Shown in pieces: positions 42,442-54,696 of a stretch of 64,000 bases of DNA. The stretch spans positions 35,301-99,300 of the forward strand of contig JALHLQ010000015.1 in assembly GCA_022844485.1 (NCBI GenBank), given 5' to 3'. Below the pieces are notes generated by a model, which was not told the DNA's origin, ran no database searches, and worked only from the letters and a program-made list of their open reading frames with translations. The first letter of the stretch is position 1. Each line of letters opens with the position of its first letter. The DNA comes from Xanthobacteraceae bacterium. GTDB lineage: Bacteria; Pseudomonadota; Alphaproteobacteria; Rhizobiales; Xanthobacteraceae. Both the position numbers and the translations under genes were made by a program.

Positions 42442-43437
42442 GTGCTCACGGACGCGCGCCTGCCATTCGACGAACTGGAAAGCGCGCTGCGGGCCGCCGC
42501 CGAGCCGACGCGGCTGCGCATCCTCGCGCTGCTTACGGAAGCCGAGCTCACGGTCTCCGATCTCATTGAAATCCTGCGCCAGTCCCAGCCCCGCATTTCG
42601 CGGCATCTGCGCCTATTGGCCGAAGCAGGCCTCCTCGAGCGCTACCGCGAGGGGAGCTGGGCCTTCTTTCGACTGGCCGATCAGCCCGGCGCGGCCGATA
42701 TGATGCGCGCGCTCGTCGCCCGGCTCGATCCCGCCGATGCAGTGATCGCGCGCGATCGCGAGCGGCTCGCCGAAGTCCGAGCCGAACGCGCCGCCGCGGC
42801 GCAGGCCTATTTCCGTGCGCATGCGGAGGAGTGGGACCGTATCCGCAAGCTGCATGTGCCGGATGCGGCGGTGGAAGCCGCCATCCGCGCCGCGCTGTCG
42901 GAGCGGCCGTTCCGCTCGCTGCTCGATCTCGGCACCGGCACCGGCCGCATGATCGAGATGTTCGGAGCGGACATTGAGCGCGGGCTCGGAATCGATCTGT
43001 CGCACGACATGCTGAGGCTCGCGCGCGCCCGCCTCGACCGAGCCGGGCTCCGTCATTGCACGGTGCGCCAGGGCGACATCTACAATCTCGCGCTGCCGCG
43101 CGATTCCTTCGACGTCGTCATCATTCACCAGGTGCTGCACTTCCTCGACGATGGGGGGAAGGCGATCCGCGAGGCGGCGCGCGTGTTGCGCCCGCAAGGG
43201 CGCTTGCTGGTCGTCGATTTCGCTCCGCATGATCTCGAGTTCCTGCGCGAGGAGTTCGCCCATCGCCGGTTGGGTTTTGCGGCCGAGATCGTGACGCAAT
43301 GGCTCGTCGGCGCGGGGCTCGAGGCCGTGTCGCATCGGATGCTGCCACCCGAGCCCGGCGGCAAGATCGCGGTCTCGCTCTGGCTCGCGCGCGACCCGCG
43401 CGTGCTGATCGCGAATGCCGGGCAGGAGGTGGCGTGA
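42442..43437 (+). CDS. ArsR-family regulator fused to SAM-dependent methyltransferase domain (SahR-like)
   Basis: The 331-aa protein has an ArsR winged HTH (residues ~10-90, AAAEPTRLRILALLTEAELT, QPRISRHLRLLAEAGLLERY) and a class I SAM-binding domain (~150-300, LLDLGTGTGRMIEM, SFDVVIIHQVLHFLDDGG). This architecture is that of SahR, which senses S-adenosylhomocysteine and represses methionine-cycle genes in alphaproteobacteria. The context fits, as metF and metH follow directly. Whether the domain is an enzyme or only a ligand sensor is unknown. GTG 42442 is preferred (GAGG 9 nt upstream); ATG 42391 would start inside the palindrome. The stop shares one base with the metF start. Confidence 0.85.
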   Translation: MLTDARLPFDELESALRAAAEPTRLRILALLTEAELTVSDLIEILRQSQPRISRHLRLLAEAGLLERYREGSWAFFRLADQPGAADMMRALVARLDPADAVIARDRERLAEVRAERAAAAQAYFRAHAEEWDRIRKLHVPDAAVEAAIRAALSERPFRSLLDLGTGTGRMIEMFGADIERGLGIDLSHDMLRLARARLDRAGLRHCTVRQGDIYNLALPRDSFDVVIIHQVLHFLDDGGKAIREAARVLRPQGRLLVVDFAPHDLEFLREEFAHRRLGFAAEIVTQWLVGAGLEAVSHRMLPPEPGGKIAVSLWLARDPRVLIANAGQEVA

Positions 43438-44314
43438 TGAGCGAGCCCGCGCCGATCTCAGTGTCGTTCGAGTTCTTTCCGCCGAAAACGGAAGAGATGG
43501 AGAAGACGCTGTGGGAATCGATCACGCGCCTTGCGCCGATGACGCCGGAGTTCGTGTCGGTCACCTACGGCGCGGGCGGCTCGACGCGCGAGCGCACCCA
43601 CGCGACGGTGAAGCGCATTCTGGCCGAAACCTCGCTGACGCCGGCTGCGCATTTGACGTGCGTGGCCGCCACGCGCGGCGAGGTCGATGAGGTTATCCGT
43701 TCGTACTGGGATGCCGGCGTGCGGCACATCGTGGCCTTGCGCGGCGATCCGTTGAACGGGATCGGCGCCCGCTACGAGCCGCATCCCGGAGGATATGTGA
43801 ACGCCGCCGATCTCGTTGCCGGCATCAAGCGGTTGGCGGGTTTCGAAGTTTCGGTGTCCGCCTATCCGGAAAAGCATCCGGAGAGTCCATCGGTCGCGGA
43901 AGACATCGACATGCTCAAGGCGAAGGTCGATGCCGGAGCGACGCGCGCAATGACCCAGTTCTTTTTCGAGAACGACTGCTATTTCCGCTATCTGGAGCGC
44001 GTGCGGGCGCGCGGAATCGGCATTCCGATCGTGCCGGGCATTCTTCCGGTGCAGAATTTCAAGCAGACGCGAGCCTTCGCGGAGCGATGCGGCGCCGGCG
44101 TTCCCCGCTGGCTCGCGCAGCGTTTCGAGGGGCTCGAGGAGGATGTGGCGACGCGCAAGCTGATCGCCGCCGCGGTCGCCGCCGAGCAGGTGCTGGGCCT
44201 CGTCGAGCAAGGCGTGCGGCAGTTTCACTTCTACACGATGAATCGCGCGGACCTGGTCTATGCGATCTGCCATCTGCTCGGATTGCGTCCCGCGACGGCC
44301 CGCGAGGCAGCCTG

Positions 44315-44315
<1 letters not shown>
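43437..44315 (+). CDS. metF: Methylenetetrahydrofolate reductase MetF
   Basis: The 292-aa FAD enzyme shows [52 protein letters not shown], the [12 protein letters not shown] flavin contact, [10 protein letters not shown] and [11 protein letters not shown]. It reduces 5,10-methylene-THF to 5-methyl-THF, the methyl donor for MetH encoded next. ATG 43437 follows GGAGG and overlaps the regulator stop by 1 bp; the end overlaps metH by 1 bp. Regulator, metF and metH thus form one translationally coupled operon. Confidence 0.95.
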
Positions 44316-48076
<3,761 letters not shown>

Positions 48077-48155
48077 GCTGGCCGCGTTAAACATGACACG
48101 GCCCAGGCCGGCGGATCTGGTCGACATTATACCCGGCTATGCTATCAATGCGCTC

Positions 48156-49043
48156 ATGCATAGAGCGCTCTCCTGGGACGATGCTCGCATTCTCTTGGCG
48201 GTGGTGCGCCACGGCACGCAGGCGGCCGCCTCAAAGGCCTTGGGCGTGGACCAGGCGACCGTGTCCCGGCGGCTGCTTCGGCTGGAGGATGTGATCGGGA
48301 CCCCGCTCTTTCTCCGCGACGGCACCCGTCTTGTTCCAACCGATGTCGCCCAGCGCATGGCGCAGCGCGCCGAGGAGGCGGAAGCCTCGCTGCTGGCCGC
48401 GTTCTCGGTCGACGCCGAGGCGCAGAACGAGGGTTCGGTGCGGATCACCGCCGTGCCGATGATCACGGCGCATGTGCTTGCGCCGGCGCTCAAGCTGCTG
48501 CACCAGCTTGCTCCAGGCATCGTGGTCGAACTGGTGGGCACGCACGAAAACCTGAGCCTCACCAGACGGGAAGCCGATATTGCGCTGCGGCTGGCGCGGC
48601 CCAGCAATGGCAGCTTCCTCGCGCGGCGGATCGCGACCGTGCATTACGGCGTGTTTGCCGCCAAGGGTTTGGATCGCGAAGACCTCCCCTGGATCGGTTA
48701 TGACGAGACGCTCTCCGACGTGCCGGAGGCAAGGTGGCTTGCCCGCCGGGAGGGCGAGCCGGTGATTGCGCGCGGAGCCGATCTCGAAACGATCCTGCAA
48801 GCGGTTCGTATCGGCGTTGGAAAGGCGGTCATGCCGCTGGCGATCGGCAGGCGTGATCTCGCGCTGGTCGAGTTGCTTGCGCCGGAGCCGCCGCCGCTGC
48901 GGGAGCTCTGGCTTCTCGTCGAACGTCAAGTCCGGCAAATACGGCGCGTCGCGCTGACCATGGGATGGGTCGAGGCAGTGGTGCGCGAAGCATTCACGGC
49001 GCATGAAGAGCAAGAATCCGATATTCACGCGGCCGCCCAATAG
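48156..49043 (+). CDS. LysR family transcriptional regulator
   Basis: The 295-aa regulator has an N-terminal HTH (LSWDDARILLAVVRHGTQAA, ALGVDQATVSRRLLRLEDVI) and a substrate-binding domain from about residue 85 (VRITAVPMITAHVLAPALKL, LTRREADIALRLARP). It resembles the LysR subgroup with a Trp-Asp start whose members often regulate neighbouring metabolic genes; the target is not evident here. ATG 48156 is preferred because the family begins right there; a start at 48093 would add 21 residues. Neither has a strong ribosome site. A strong hairpin follows the stop at once. Confidence 0.88.
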   Translation: MHRALSWDDARILLAVVRHGTQAAASKALGVDQATVSRRLLRLEDVIGTPLFLRDGTRLVPTDVAQRMAQRAEEAEASLLAAFSVDAEAQNEGSVRITAVPMITAHVLAPALKLLHQLAPGIVVELVGTHENLSLTRREADIALRLARPSNGSFLARRIATVHYGVFAAKGLDREDLPWIGYDETLSDVPEARWLARREGEPVIARGADLETILQAVRIGVGKAVMPLAIGRRDLALVELLAPEPPPLRELWLLVERQVRQIRRVALTMGWVEAVVREAFTAHEEQESDIHAAAQ

Positions 49044-49045
49044 CA

Positions 49046-49079
49046 ACGGGCATCGAAGAGTTTCTTCTTCGATGCCCGT
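49046..49079 (+). terminator. Strong hairpin directly after the LysR gene
   Basis: A perfect 14-bp stem, ACGGGCATCGAAGA (49046-49059) and TCTTCGATGCCCGT (49066-49079), with a 6-nt loop, begins 2 bp after the LysR stop codon. No T tract follows, so it is either a weak intrinsic terminator or an mRNA-stabilising 3' structure. Confidence 0.6.
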
Positions 49080-49143
49080 CGGTCGTCGCCGCTCTCTCAG
49101 GAACGGCTGGTTCGAATTTCAGCTTTGGGTAGGACTCCCCCGT

Positions 49144-49227
49144 TTAGAACGCACCCAGCAGTATCGCGCCGACGAAAGCAAAAGCGGCGCAGATGGCCAG
49201 CACATTCAGCTTCAAGGCAAGGTCCAC
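49144..49227 (-). CDS. 27-residue single-helix membrane miniprotein
   Basis: A very short frame on the minus strand reads M-DLALKLNVLAICAAFAFVG-AILLGAF if GTG 49227 is used. One hydrophobic helix ends in GAxLLGAF, a pattern I recall from tiny conserved rhizobial proteins. A near-perfect AAGGGAGG lies 8 bp upstream of that GTG; the GTG at 49233 is only 2 bp from it and is unlikely. The gene lies in an otherwise empty 440-bp gap. Function unknown. Confidence 0.55.
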   Translation of the reverse strand: MDLALKLNVLAICAAFAFVGAILLGAF

Positions 49228-49481
49228 GTCCACGGCCTCCCTTCGCTATTTCGATGCAGGAATTTTACCAGAGGCGCACCCGGGCTCGAAGGTACAAAAG
49301 ATGCTGCAGCGCCGAAGCCGGTGTCGACACAGCGCGCTTGGCTTTTCCTAAGCGACTGACGCTGCATAAGAAGTCGAAATTTTTGGGAGCTGAATATTTA
49401 TTTATTCACGGGTCCGCTTGAATTCACGCATTCGCCGCATTCGGTTCCTCTGCGTTCGATTCTGAGCCAATGCGGTCGCAA
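49228..49481. other. Gene-poor AT-rich intergenic stretch
   Basis: Apart from the miniprotein's ribosome site, this region has no supported gene. It holds a locally AT-rich patch around 49376-49410 (TATTTATTTATTCACG) that contrasts with the GC-rich surroundings and could contain a promoter or a transcript end. No hairpin terminator for the amidase gene is evident. Confidence 0.35.
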
Positions 49482-50756
49482 TCAGCGGGTCAGCCGCGCC
49501 AGCGCGCGCTCCATAAAGGACGCCGCTGCAAGCGCGGCGCGATCGCGTCCGAATCGCCCGACGATCTGCACACCCAAGGGGAGTCCGAAAGCGTCGCGCA
49601 AACCCGGGACGCTTACGCACGGATTGCCCATCAGAGTCCAAAGCTTGTTGAAGACGGGGCTGCCGGTCGTGGACGGATCGGGCGCGGCCCCGGGCGCGGA
49701 GGGTGTCAGCAGGACGTCCGTTGCGGCCATGATATCCGCCAATGCCTGGCGCGCGCGCTTGGAAACGCGGCGCGCCTCGTCGTACTGGTCCGCGGAGATC
49801 GACGCCGCCTTCTCCAACATGGTCCGGAGAATTCCACTCATGCGCTCGCGATGGCGGTCGTATTCGAAGGCGAATGCGCGATAGGCCTCGTAGTCCTGGA
49901 TGATGCCATGGGCGCGGAACGCGTCTTCCATGATCGGAGGCAGCACGATGTCCTCAACGCGGGCGCCGGCGGCAGACGCGGCTTTTGCCGCATTCTCGAC
50001 GGCCGCCCGCATGTCGTCGGTCGCTTCCGGCCACAGATGCGTGCGGACCAGCGATACGCGCGGAGCAGCCACCTCGCCGGCGTCGACGCACAGATCGCGA
50101 TCGGCAACGGCCGCCGCCGCAAAGGCGACATCCCCAACGCTCGCCGCAAAAAATCCGAGCGTATCGAGGTGCCACGAAAAGCATTTCACGCCGACAGTCG
50201 GGAGCAGCTTGTAGGACGGTTTGAATCCCGCGACGCCGCAGAATGCCGCCGGGCGGATGACCGAACCGCCGGTCTGGCTCCCGATCGCGATCGGCACCAT
50301 CCCGGCCGCGACGGCTGCCGCTGAGCCGGACGAAGAACCGCCGGGCGTGTGCCCGGCCTTATGCGGGTTGCGCGTTTTCGGCGGCTGCAAGTAGGCGAAT
50401 TCGGTCGTGACCGTTTTGCCGAGGAGGAGTCCGCCGGCCCGGCGGACTTGCGAGACGATCGCGGCGTCCGTCTTGGGGCGATGCCCGTTGTAGATCGGCG
50501 AACCGTATTCGGTCGGCAAATCGGCCGTGTCGATGATGTCCTTCACGCCAATCGGCAGCCCGCGCAAGGGTTGCCGCACGAGCGCAGCCGCAGACCGTTC
50601 GGCGCACCGCCGGGCGCCGTCGAGATCCAAGGACACGAAGGCTTGAACATCGGCTTCACGCGCGGCAATTGCCTTGACGCACAAGTCGATGACTTGCGCC
50701 GGCTTCAGCTTGCCGGCGTCGATGTCGCGCGCCAGTGCAAGGGCGGACAGCATCAC
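49482..50756 (-). CDS. Amidase signature family hydrolase
   Basis: The 424-aa amidase has the Ser-cisSer-Lys catalytic set: Lys in LPIGVKDIIDT (~residue 72), cis-Ser in TPGGSSSGSAAAVAAGMVP (~137-155) and the nucleophile Ser in AIGSQTGGSVIRPAAF (~157-172, the S of GGS). It is GatA-like in fold, but the context (no gatB/gatC) favours hydrolysis of a small amide or carbamate such as in indoleacetamide or allophanate-type families; the substrate is unknown. The start (ATGATG) overlaps the upstream DUF2798 gene stop by 4 bp. Confidence 0.9.
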   Translation of the reverse strand: MMLSALALARDIDAGKLKPAQVIDLCVKAIAAREADVQAFVSLDLDGARRCAERSAAALVRQPLRGLPIGVKDIIDTADLPTEYGSPIYNGHRPKTDAAIVSQVRRAGGLLLGKTVTTEFAYLQPPKTRNPHKAGHTPGGSSSGSAAAVAAGMVPIAIGSQTGGSVIRPAAFCGVAGFKPSYKLLPTVGVKCFSWHLDTLGFFAASVGDVAFAAAAVADRDLCVDAGEVAAPRVSLVRTHLWPEATDDMRAAVENAAKAASAAGARVEDIVLPPIMEDAFRAHGIIQDYEAYRAFAFEYDRHRERMSGILRTMLEKAASISADQYDEARRVSKRARQALADIMAATDVLLTPSAPGAAPDPSTTGSPVFNKLWTLMGNPCVSVPGLRDAFGLPLGVQIVGRFGRDRAALAAASFMERALARLTR

Positions 50757-50986
50757 TTCCGTCCGTCAATCGCGCCGACGACCATCTGCGTGCCGCGGCG
50801 CGCCAGCGGAATGGCGACGAACGCAACGACCGCCGCAATCGGCCAGGCGACGAAGAAGGAGCGCATCCATTGTGCGACGTAATCCGACCGGAAACCGATG
50901 TTGATGGCCGTGACCACCGCGCTGACGAGAAAGACGATGATGGCCGTCATCAGGATCGGGAAAATGAAACGGGCCTTGCCTTCCAT
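50753..50986 (-). CDS. DUF2798 family small membrane protein
   Basis: The 77-aa protein has two transmembrane helices: FIFPILMTAIIVFLVSAVVTA and FFVAWPIAAVVAFVAIPLAR. The pattern around FVAWPIAAVVAF with a final PLARR is typical of DUF2798. Start at ATG 50986 rather than 50992, because GGAGGG is then 6 bp away. It is translationally coupled to the amidase gene downstream. Function unknown. Confidence 0.85.
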   Translation of the reverse strand: MEGKARFIFPILMTAIIVFLVSAVVTAINIGFRSDYVAQWMRSFFVAWPIAAVVAFVAIPLARRGTQMVVGAIDGRK

Positions 50987-51099
50987 GAACATCCCTCCGC
51001 GCTCCCATGTGACGTGAAGCGCGCCCGCGGGCAAGCGGATTGTCGACCATCCTTGCGCGTTTGAGAGTTCATTAACGGAGTTGTTTGCATTCTCGTGGC

Positions 51100-52107
51100 A
51101 TGGCGCGCGGAGTGCGTTTGTATCTCGTCGGCTCCCTCGTCCTCGTAGCACTGGCCGGTTGCGGGCGCTTCTTCGCCGAACGCGAGCCGTGGCGGCGCGA
51201 GGCGGAGGTCGCATGCCTGAAGTCCGGCGCGGTCCGCGAAGGGCCGAGCATCGTCCAGGTCCCCCCGATCAGCGGTCCCGGCATCTGCGGCGCGGATTTT
51301 CCATTGAAGGTGGCTGCCGTCGGTGAAAGCGCGGCGCTGGGCTTTGCCGAGTTGCGCCCGCCGGGGACGATTCCGAACGCCTCGGCCGCGCCAATGCCCC
51401 CGATGCTGCGCAACGGTCCGCCGTTCTCGCCCCACGTTCCAAGCTCGACTGCGGCGCCCGTGTCGCTCGACCCGCAAGGCCATGGGTCGATGCCGCGGTT
51501 CTCGGCCCGGACGGAAATCTCACCGCCCGCAACACTCGCATGTCCGCTGGTCGCCGCGATCGAGGGCTGGATGGCCCAGCGGGTGCAGCCGGCGGCGCTG
51601 CGCTGGTTCGGACAGCCCGTGGCCGAGATCAAACAAATCTCCGCCTATTCGTGCCGCGGCATGAACGGGCAATCGGGAGCGCCGATTTCCGAGCATGCGT
51701 TCGGCAATGCCCTCGACATTTCCGGCTTCACCCTTGCCGACGGCCGGACAGTCAGCGTGCGCGAGGGCTGGCGCGGGCTGCCGGAGGAGCAAGGATTCCT
51801 GCGCGACGTCCACAGGGGGGCGTGCGAGCAATTCTCGACCGTGCTCTCGCCCGGCTCGAACATCTATCACTACGATCACATCCATGTGGATCTGCGAAGA
51901 CGGCGAAGCGGGGAGGCGATCTGCAATCCTGAACCTGTCGCCGGGGATGTCGTCGCCGGACGCGCCGTGCGACAGGCCCCGCCGCACGGCGCGGCGGCCG
52001 CGGACTCCTGGCGGCGCCGCGACGATCCGTTCGCCTACCGACGGCGCGACGTGACCGGATCGATTGTCCCCCGCGGTCTTCCACGCGGATTGCCGGGAGA
52101 GGATTGA
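51100..52107 (+). CDS. Extensin-like C-terminal domain lipoprotein
   Basis: The 335-aa protein has a lipoprotein signal with lipobox LAGC (VALAGCG, Cys about residue 22), so it is probably anchored to a membrane. A Pro/Ser-rich linker (residues ~75-140) leads to an extensin-like domain: CPLVAAIEGWMAQRVQPAAL, SCRGMNGQSGAPISEHAFGN, ALDISGFTL and IYHYDHIHVDL. The H-x-x-x-D and HxH sets resemble the zinc-dependent LAS peptidase family, suggesting action on peptidoglycan peptides, but this is not proven for the family. ATG 51100 is preferred over TTG 51085. Divergent from the DUF2798 gene. Confidence 0.85.
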   Translation: MARGVRLYLVGSLVLVALAGCGRFFAEREPWRREAEVACLKSGAVREGPSIVQVPPISGPGICGADFPLKVAAVGESAALGFAELRPPGTIPNASAAPMPPMLRNGPPFSPHVPSSTAAPVSLDPQGHGSMPRFSARTEISPPATLACPLVAAIEGWMAQRVQPAALRWFGQPVAEIKQISAYSCRGMNGQSGAPISEHAFGNALDISGFTLADGRTVSVREGWRGLPEEQGFLRDVHRGACEQFSTVLSPGSNIYHYDHIHVDLRRRRSGEAICNPEPVAGDVVAGRAVRQAPPHGAAAADSWRRRDDPFAYRRRDVTGSIVPRGLPRGLPGED

Positions 52108-52174
52108 GGCGCACGCCTCGCCGGTTCATCGCGCGCGGTGCTATGATGTCGTCAGGAACGTTACGGAGTGCAGC

Positions 52175-52987
52175 ATGCGCAACGTCTCTCGATGGGTGAT
52201 TGGTTGCGGCTTCGTTGCGGCCCTGTTCGCGGGCGATCCAGCGCGCGCGCAAACGGCCTCGGCTTCGGCGGGCGCGGCCGATCCGGCCATCATCAATAAC
52301 CTCGTGGCGGCGAACCGCATCCTGGCGGCCGAAGGCGTGCTCGACGGGCTTGGGCATGTGAGCATCCGGCATCCGGGCAATCCCGCGCGCTATTTGATGG
52401 CGCGCTCGATCGCGCCCGCGCTCGTCACCGCCGACGACATCATGGAGTACGATCTCGACTCGAGCCCGATTGAGCAGCGCGGCCGCGCAATGTTTCGCGA
52501 GCGCTTCATCCACGACGAGATCTACAAGGCGAGGCCGGACGTGCGCGCGGTGATCCATTCGCACTCGCCGAGCGTCATTCCCTTCAGCGTGAGCCAGGCG
52601 CCGATGCGGCCGGTGTTTCACTCGGCGGCGTTTCTTTCGCCCTCCGTCCCGGTGTTCGAGCCCCGCGCGACGGCGGGAATGACGGACATGCTCGTCGGCG
52701 ACCGCAAGCTCGGAAAGGCGCTGGCCGATTCTCTCGGGGAGGGATCGGTCGCGCTCATGCGCGGGCACGGCAATGTGGTGGTCGGACCAAGCGTGCAGCT
52801 TGCCGTCTGGCGCGCGGTCTATACGGAGATGAACGCCAGGCTGCAACTCCAGGCCATGCAACTCGGCGGGCCGATCAACTATCTGGCGCCGGAAGAGGCG
52901 GCGAAGGTCAATGCGCGCACCGGACCGGATGCAGACAATGTGCGCCGCGTCTGGGAGCTATGGAAACAAAAGGCGATGGTGAAATAG
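52175..52987 (+). CDS. Exported class II aldolase/adducin family protein
   Basis: The 270-aa protein has a signal-like N terminus (IGCGFVAALFAGDPARA) followed by the class II aldolase/adducin fold: LVAANRILAAEGVLDGLGHV with SIRHP, DEIYKARPDVRAVIHSHSPS (zinc His pair), and GEGSVALMRGHGNVVVGPS (second His pair). Class II aldolases cleave phosphorylated sugars in the cytosol. Export suggests a decarboxylase or hydrolase role on non-phosphorylated substrates, which is unknown. GGAG precedes ATG 52175. Confidence 0.85.
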   Translation: MRNVSRWVIGCGFVAALFAGDPARAQTASASAGAADPAIINNLVAANRILAAEGVLDGLGHVSIRHPGNPARYLMARSIAPALVTADDIMEYDLDSSPIEQRGRAMFRERFIHDEIYKARPDVRAVIHSHSPSVIPFSVSQAPMRPVFHSAAFLSPSVPVFEPRATAGMTDMLVGDRKLGKALADSLGEGSVALMRGHGNVVVGPSVQLAVWRAVYTEMNARLQLQAMQLGGPINYLAPEEAAKVNARTGPDADNVRRVWELWKQKAMVK

Positions 52988-53023
52988 GCGGTTCGCGCGA
53001 GCATTCGCCTTTGAGATCATGCG

Positions 53024-53716
53024 TCAGTCCCCCGTCGGGGCGATGCGGAATTCGATCACCTCCGGCAGGGTTCGCAGTTCGCTCGCCAGCGTCTCGGCGG
53101 CGCCGGGATCGCGGCTGCGGATCACCATGCGATACTCGAAAATGCTGCCGTGATCGGAGAGGCGATAGGAGAGATTGGCGACGGTGAAGCCGTGGCGGCC
53201 GATCAGCTCGCGCAGCGTTTCTTCGCTCATGACCGAGTTGCGCTCGAAGCTGAGCGTATGGTGCGCGTAGAATTCGCTGGGCAGCTTGTTTTCCAGGAAG
53301 CGGAACAATGAGAGGATCACCAAGGTCGCCACGAGGCCGAGGCCGGCGACGAAATAGAACCCGATGCCGACCAGCACGCCGATTGCCGCGGTCACCCAGA
53401 TGGACGCGGCCGTGGTCAGGCCGCGCACCGACAAACCTTCCTTGAAGATCACGCCGGCGCCGAGAAAGCCGATGCCGGTCATGATGCCTTGCGCCATGCG
53501 CGTCGGATCGGTGCGGATCGCGTCGAGCGGAACGCCCGTCATCCACTCGCCTTGATGGACCGTGACGACCATCAGAAGCGTCGAGGCGAGGCAGACGAGG
53601 GCGTGGGTACGAAAGCCGGCGGGCCGGCCATGAAAGGAGCGCTCAAGGCCGATGAGGCCACCCATAACGACGGCTGCGGTGATCCGCGCAGCGTCGATCG
53701 CAAGCTGCTGATCCAT
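53024..53716 (-). CDS. MgtC/SapB family membrane protein
   Basis: The 230-aa protein has four to five hydrophobic helices with the MgtC signature: AAVVMGGLIGLERSFHGRPA, GFRTHALVCLASTLLMV, AQGIMTGIGFLGAGVIFKEG and VRGLTTAASIWVTAAIGVLVG. A soluble C-terminal ACT-like region (residues ~150-230) follows. MgtC homologues influence Mg homeostasis and F1Fo activity in pathogens; in soil bacteria the role is open. ATG 53716 fits the family start; the frame is open 20 codons upstream. Confidence 0.92.
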   Translation of the reverse strand: MDQQLAIDAARITAAVVMGGLIGLERSFHGRPAGFRTHALVCLASTLLMVVTVHQGEWMTGVPLDAIRTDPTRMAQGIMTGIGFLGAGVIFKEGLSVRGLTTAASIWVTAAIGVLVGIGFYFVAGLGLVATLVILSLFRFLENKLPSEFYAHHTLSFERNSVMSEETLRELIGRHGFTVANLSYRLSDHGSIFEYRMVIRSRDPGAAETLASELRTLPEVIEFRIAPTGD

Positions 53717-53782
53717 GGGCAAAGCATTAACAGATTCGGTGGCGTGTCCGGGACAATCCTCCCGGATCTCGCTCAATCCCGG

Positions 53783-54694
53783 CTACTGGACCGACTGTCC
53801 GCTCCAGGTATAGCCGGGCTGGCCGCGATAGAAGCCATCCGAGAACGGCGCGGGAAGAGGGATCGCGTCGAGGCGTGACGCGGCCTCGCCCGCCGACGAT
53901 GTCCCGGCCAGCGCGTCGCAAAAGATCTTGGCGACCTCCACCATGTCGCATGTGTGAGGGGAGAGACGAAAACGTGCGACGCCCATCGCGGAAAGCTCGG
54001 GGAGTGCTTGGATCAGGTTCAGATAATCGTATGAGAGCGTCTGAACGCCGTTGATGGCGAGGAACGCGCGCCCGTCGAGCGTCCTCAGCTCCATGCCGTC
54101 CGGGTCCTCCTCGCAAATGAAAAGGCAACTATCCTTGGTGCGGCCATGCGCGCGTGCGTGATAGCAGCGGGCGGACAACGCAAGCGGCAGGCGGCCGAAG
54201 ACCTGCACCTCGAGCGATACATCGAGCTCGGCGGCCGCGGTACTCAAGGCGCCGATGGCCGAGGCCGGCATTTCCGGCGGCAGGCAGATGTTGCGTGCGC
54301 CGCGCTCCACGAGAAATCGTACGGTCTCTTCGTTATAGACATTCATGAAAGGGCCGACGTGATGCGGCCGGCCGCGCAGAGCGCGCAGCGCGGAGGCGTC
54401 GTTCGCCTCGACCAGGCCGTCGGTGGCGCATGCGCTTTCGATCAACTTCCGGTCGAGCTTCAGCATCACTTCGGCCAGGCTTGAAAAGACGACGGTTTTT
54501 CCCGCTGCCGCCAGCCGCTCGGCAACCGGCTCGAGATGCGGCTCGAACAGCGGCGCGCGCTTCGAGCAGATGACCTCGCCGAGATAGACCGTGCCGACCG
54601 GCGCCTCGTCCGCGATACGGAAATAGAAATCGCGCCAGGTTTCGGGCGCCCAATTGAACAAAACCGGCCCCAGCGTGAGCTCGACGGCGCGCAT
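53783..54694 (-). CDS. ubiV: Oxygen-independent ubiquinone hydroxylation factor UbiV (U32 family)
   Basis: The 303-aa U32-family protein has LTLGPVLFNWAPETWRDFYF, YLGEVICSKRAPLF (Cys ~45), LPPEMPASAIGAL, and a Cys group in ARCYHARAHGRTKDSCLFIC that should bind a 4Fe-4S cluster. UbiV with UbiU hydroxylates the quinone ring without O2, using prephenate. ATG 54694 is chosen for its 7-nt spacing to GGAG; ATG 54700 (overlapping the ubiU stop as ATGA) and GTG 54706 are alternatives. Last gene of ubiT-ubiU-ubiV. Confidence 0.92.
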   Translation of the reverse strand: MRAVELTLGPVLFNWAPETWRDFYFRIADEAPVGTVYLGEVICSKRAPLFEPHLEPVAERLAAAGKTVVFSSLAEVMLKLDRKLIESACATDGLVEANDASALRALRGRPHHVGPFMNVYNEETVRFLVERGARNICLPPEMPASAIGALSTAAAELDVSLEVQVFGRLPLALSARCYHARAHGRTKDSCLFICEEDPDGMELRTLDGRAFLAINGVQTLSYDYLNLIQALPELSAMGVARFRLSPHTCDMVEVAKIFCDALAGTSSAGEAASRLDAIPLPAPFSDGFYRGQPGYTWSGQSVQ

Positions 54695-54696
54695 GG

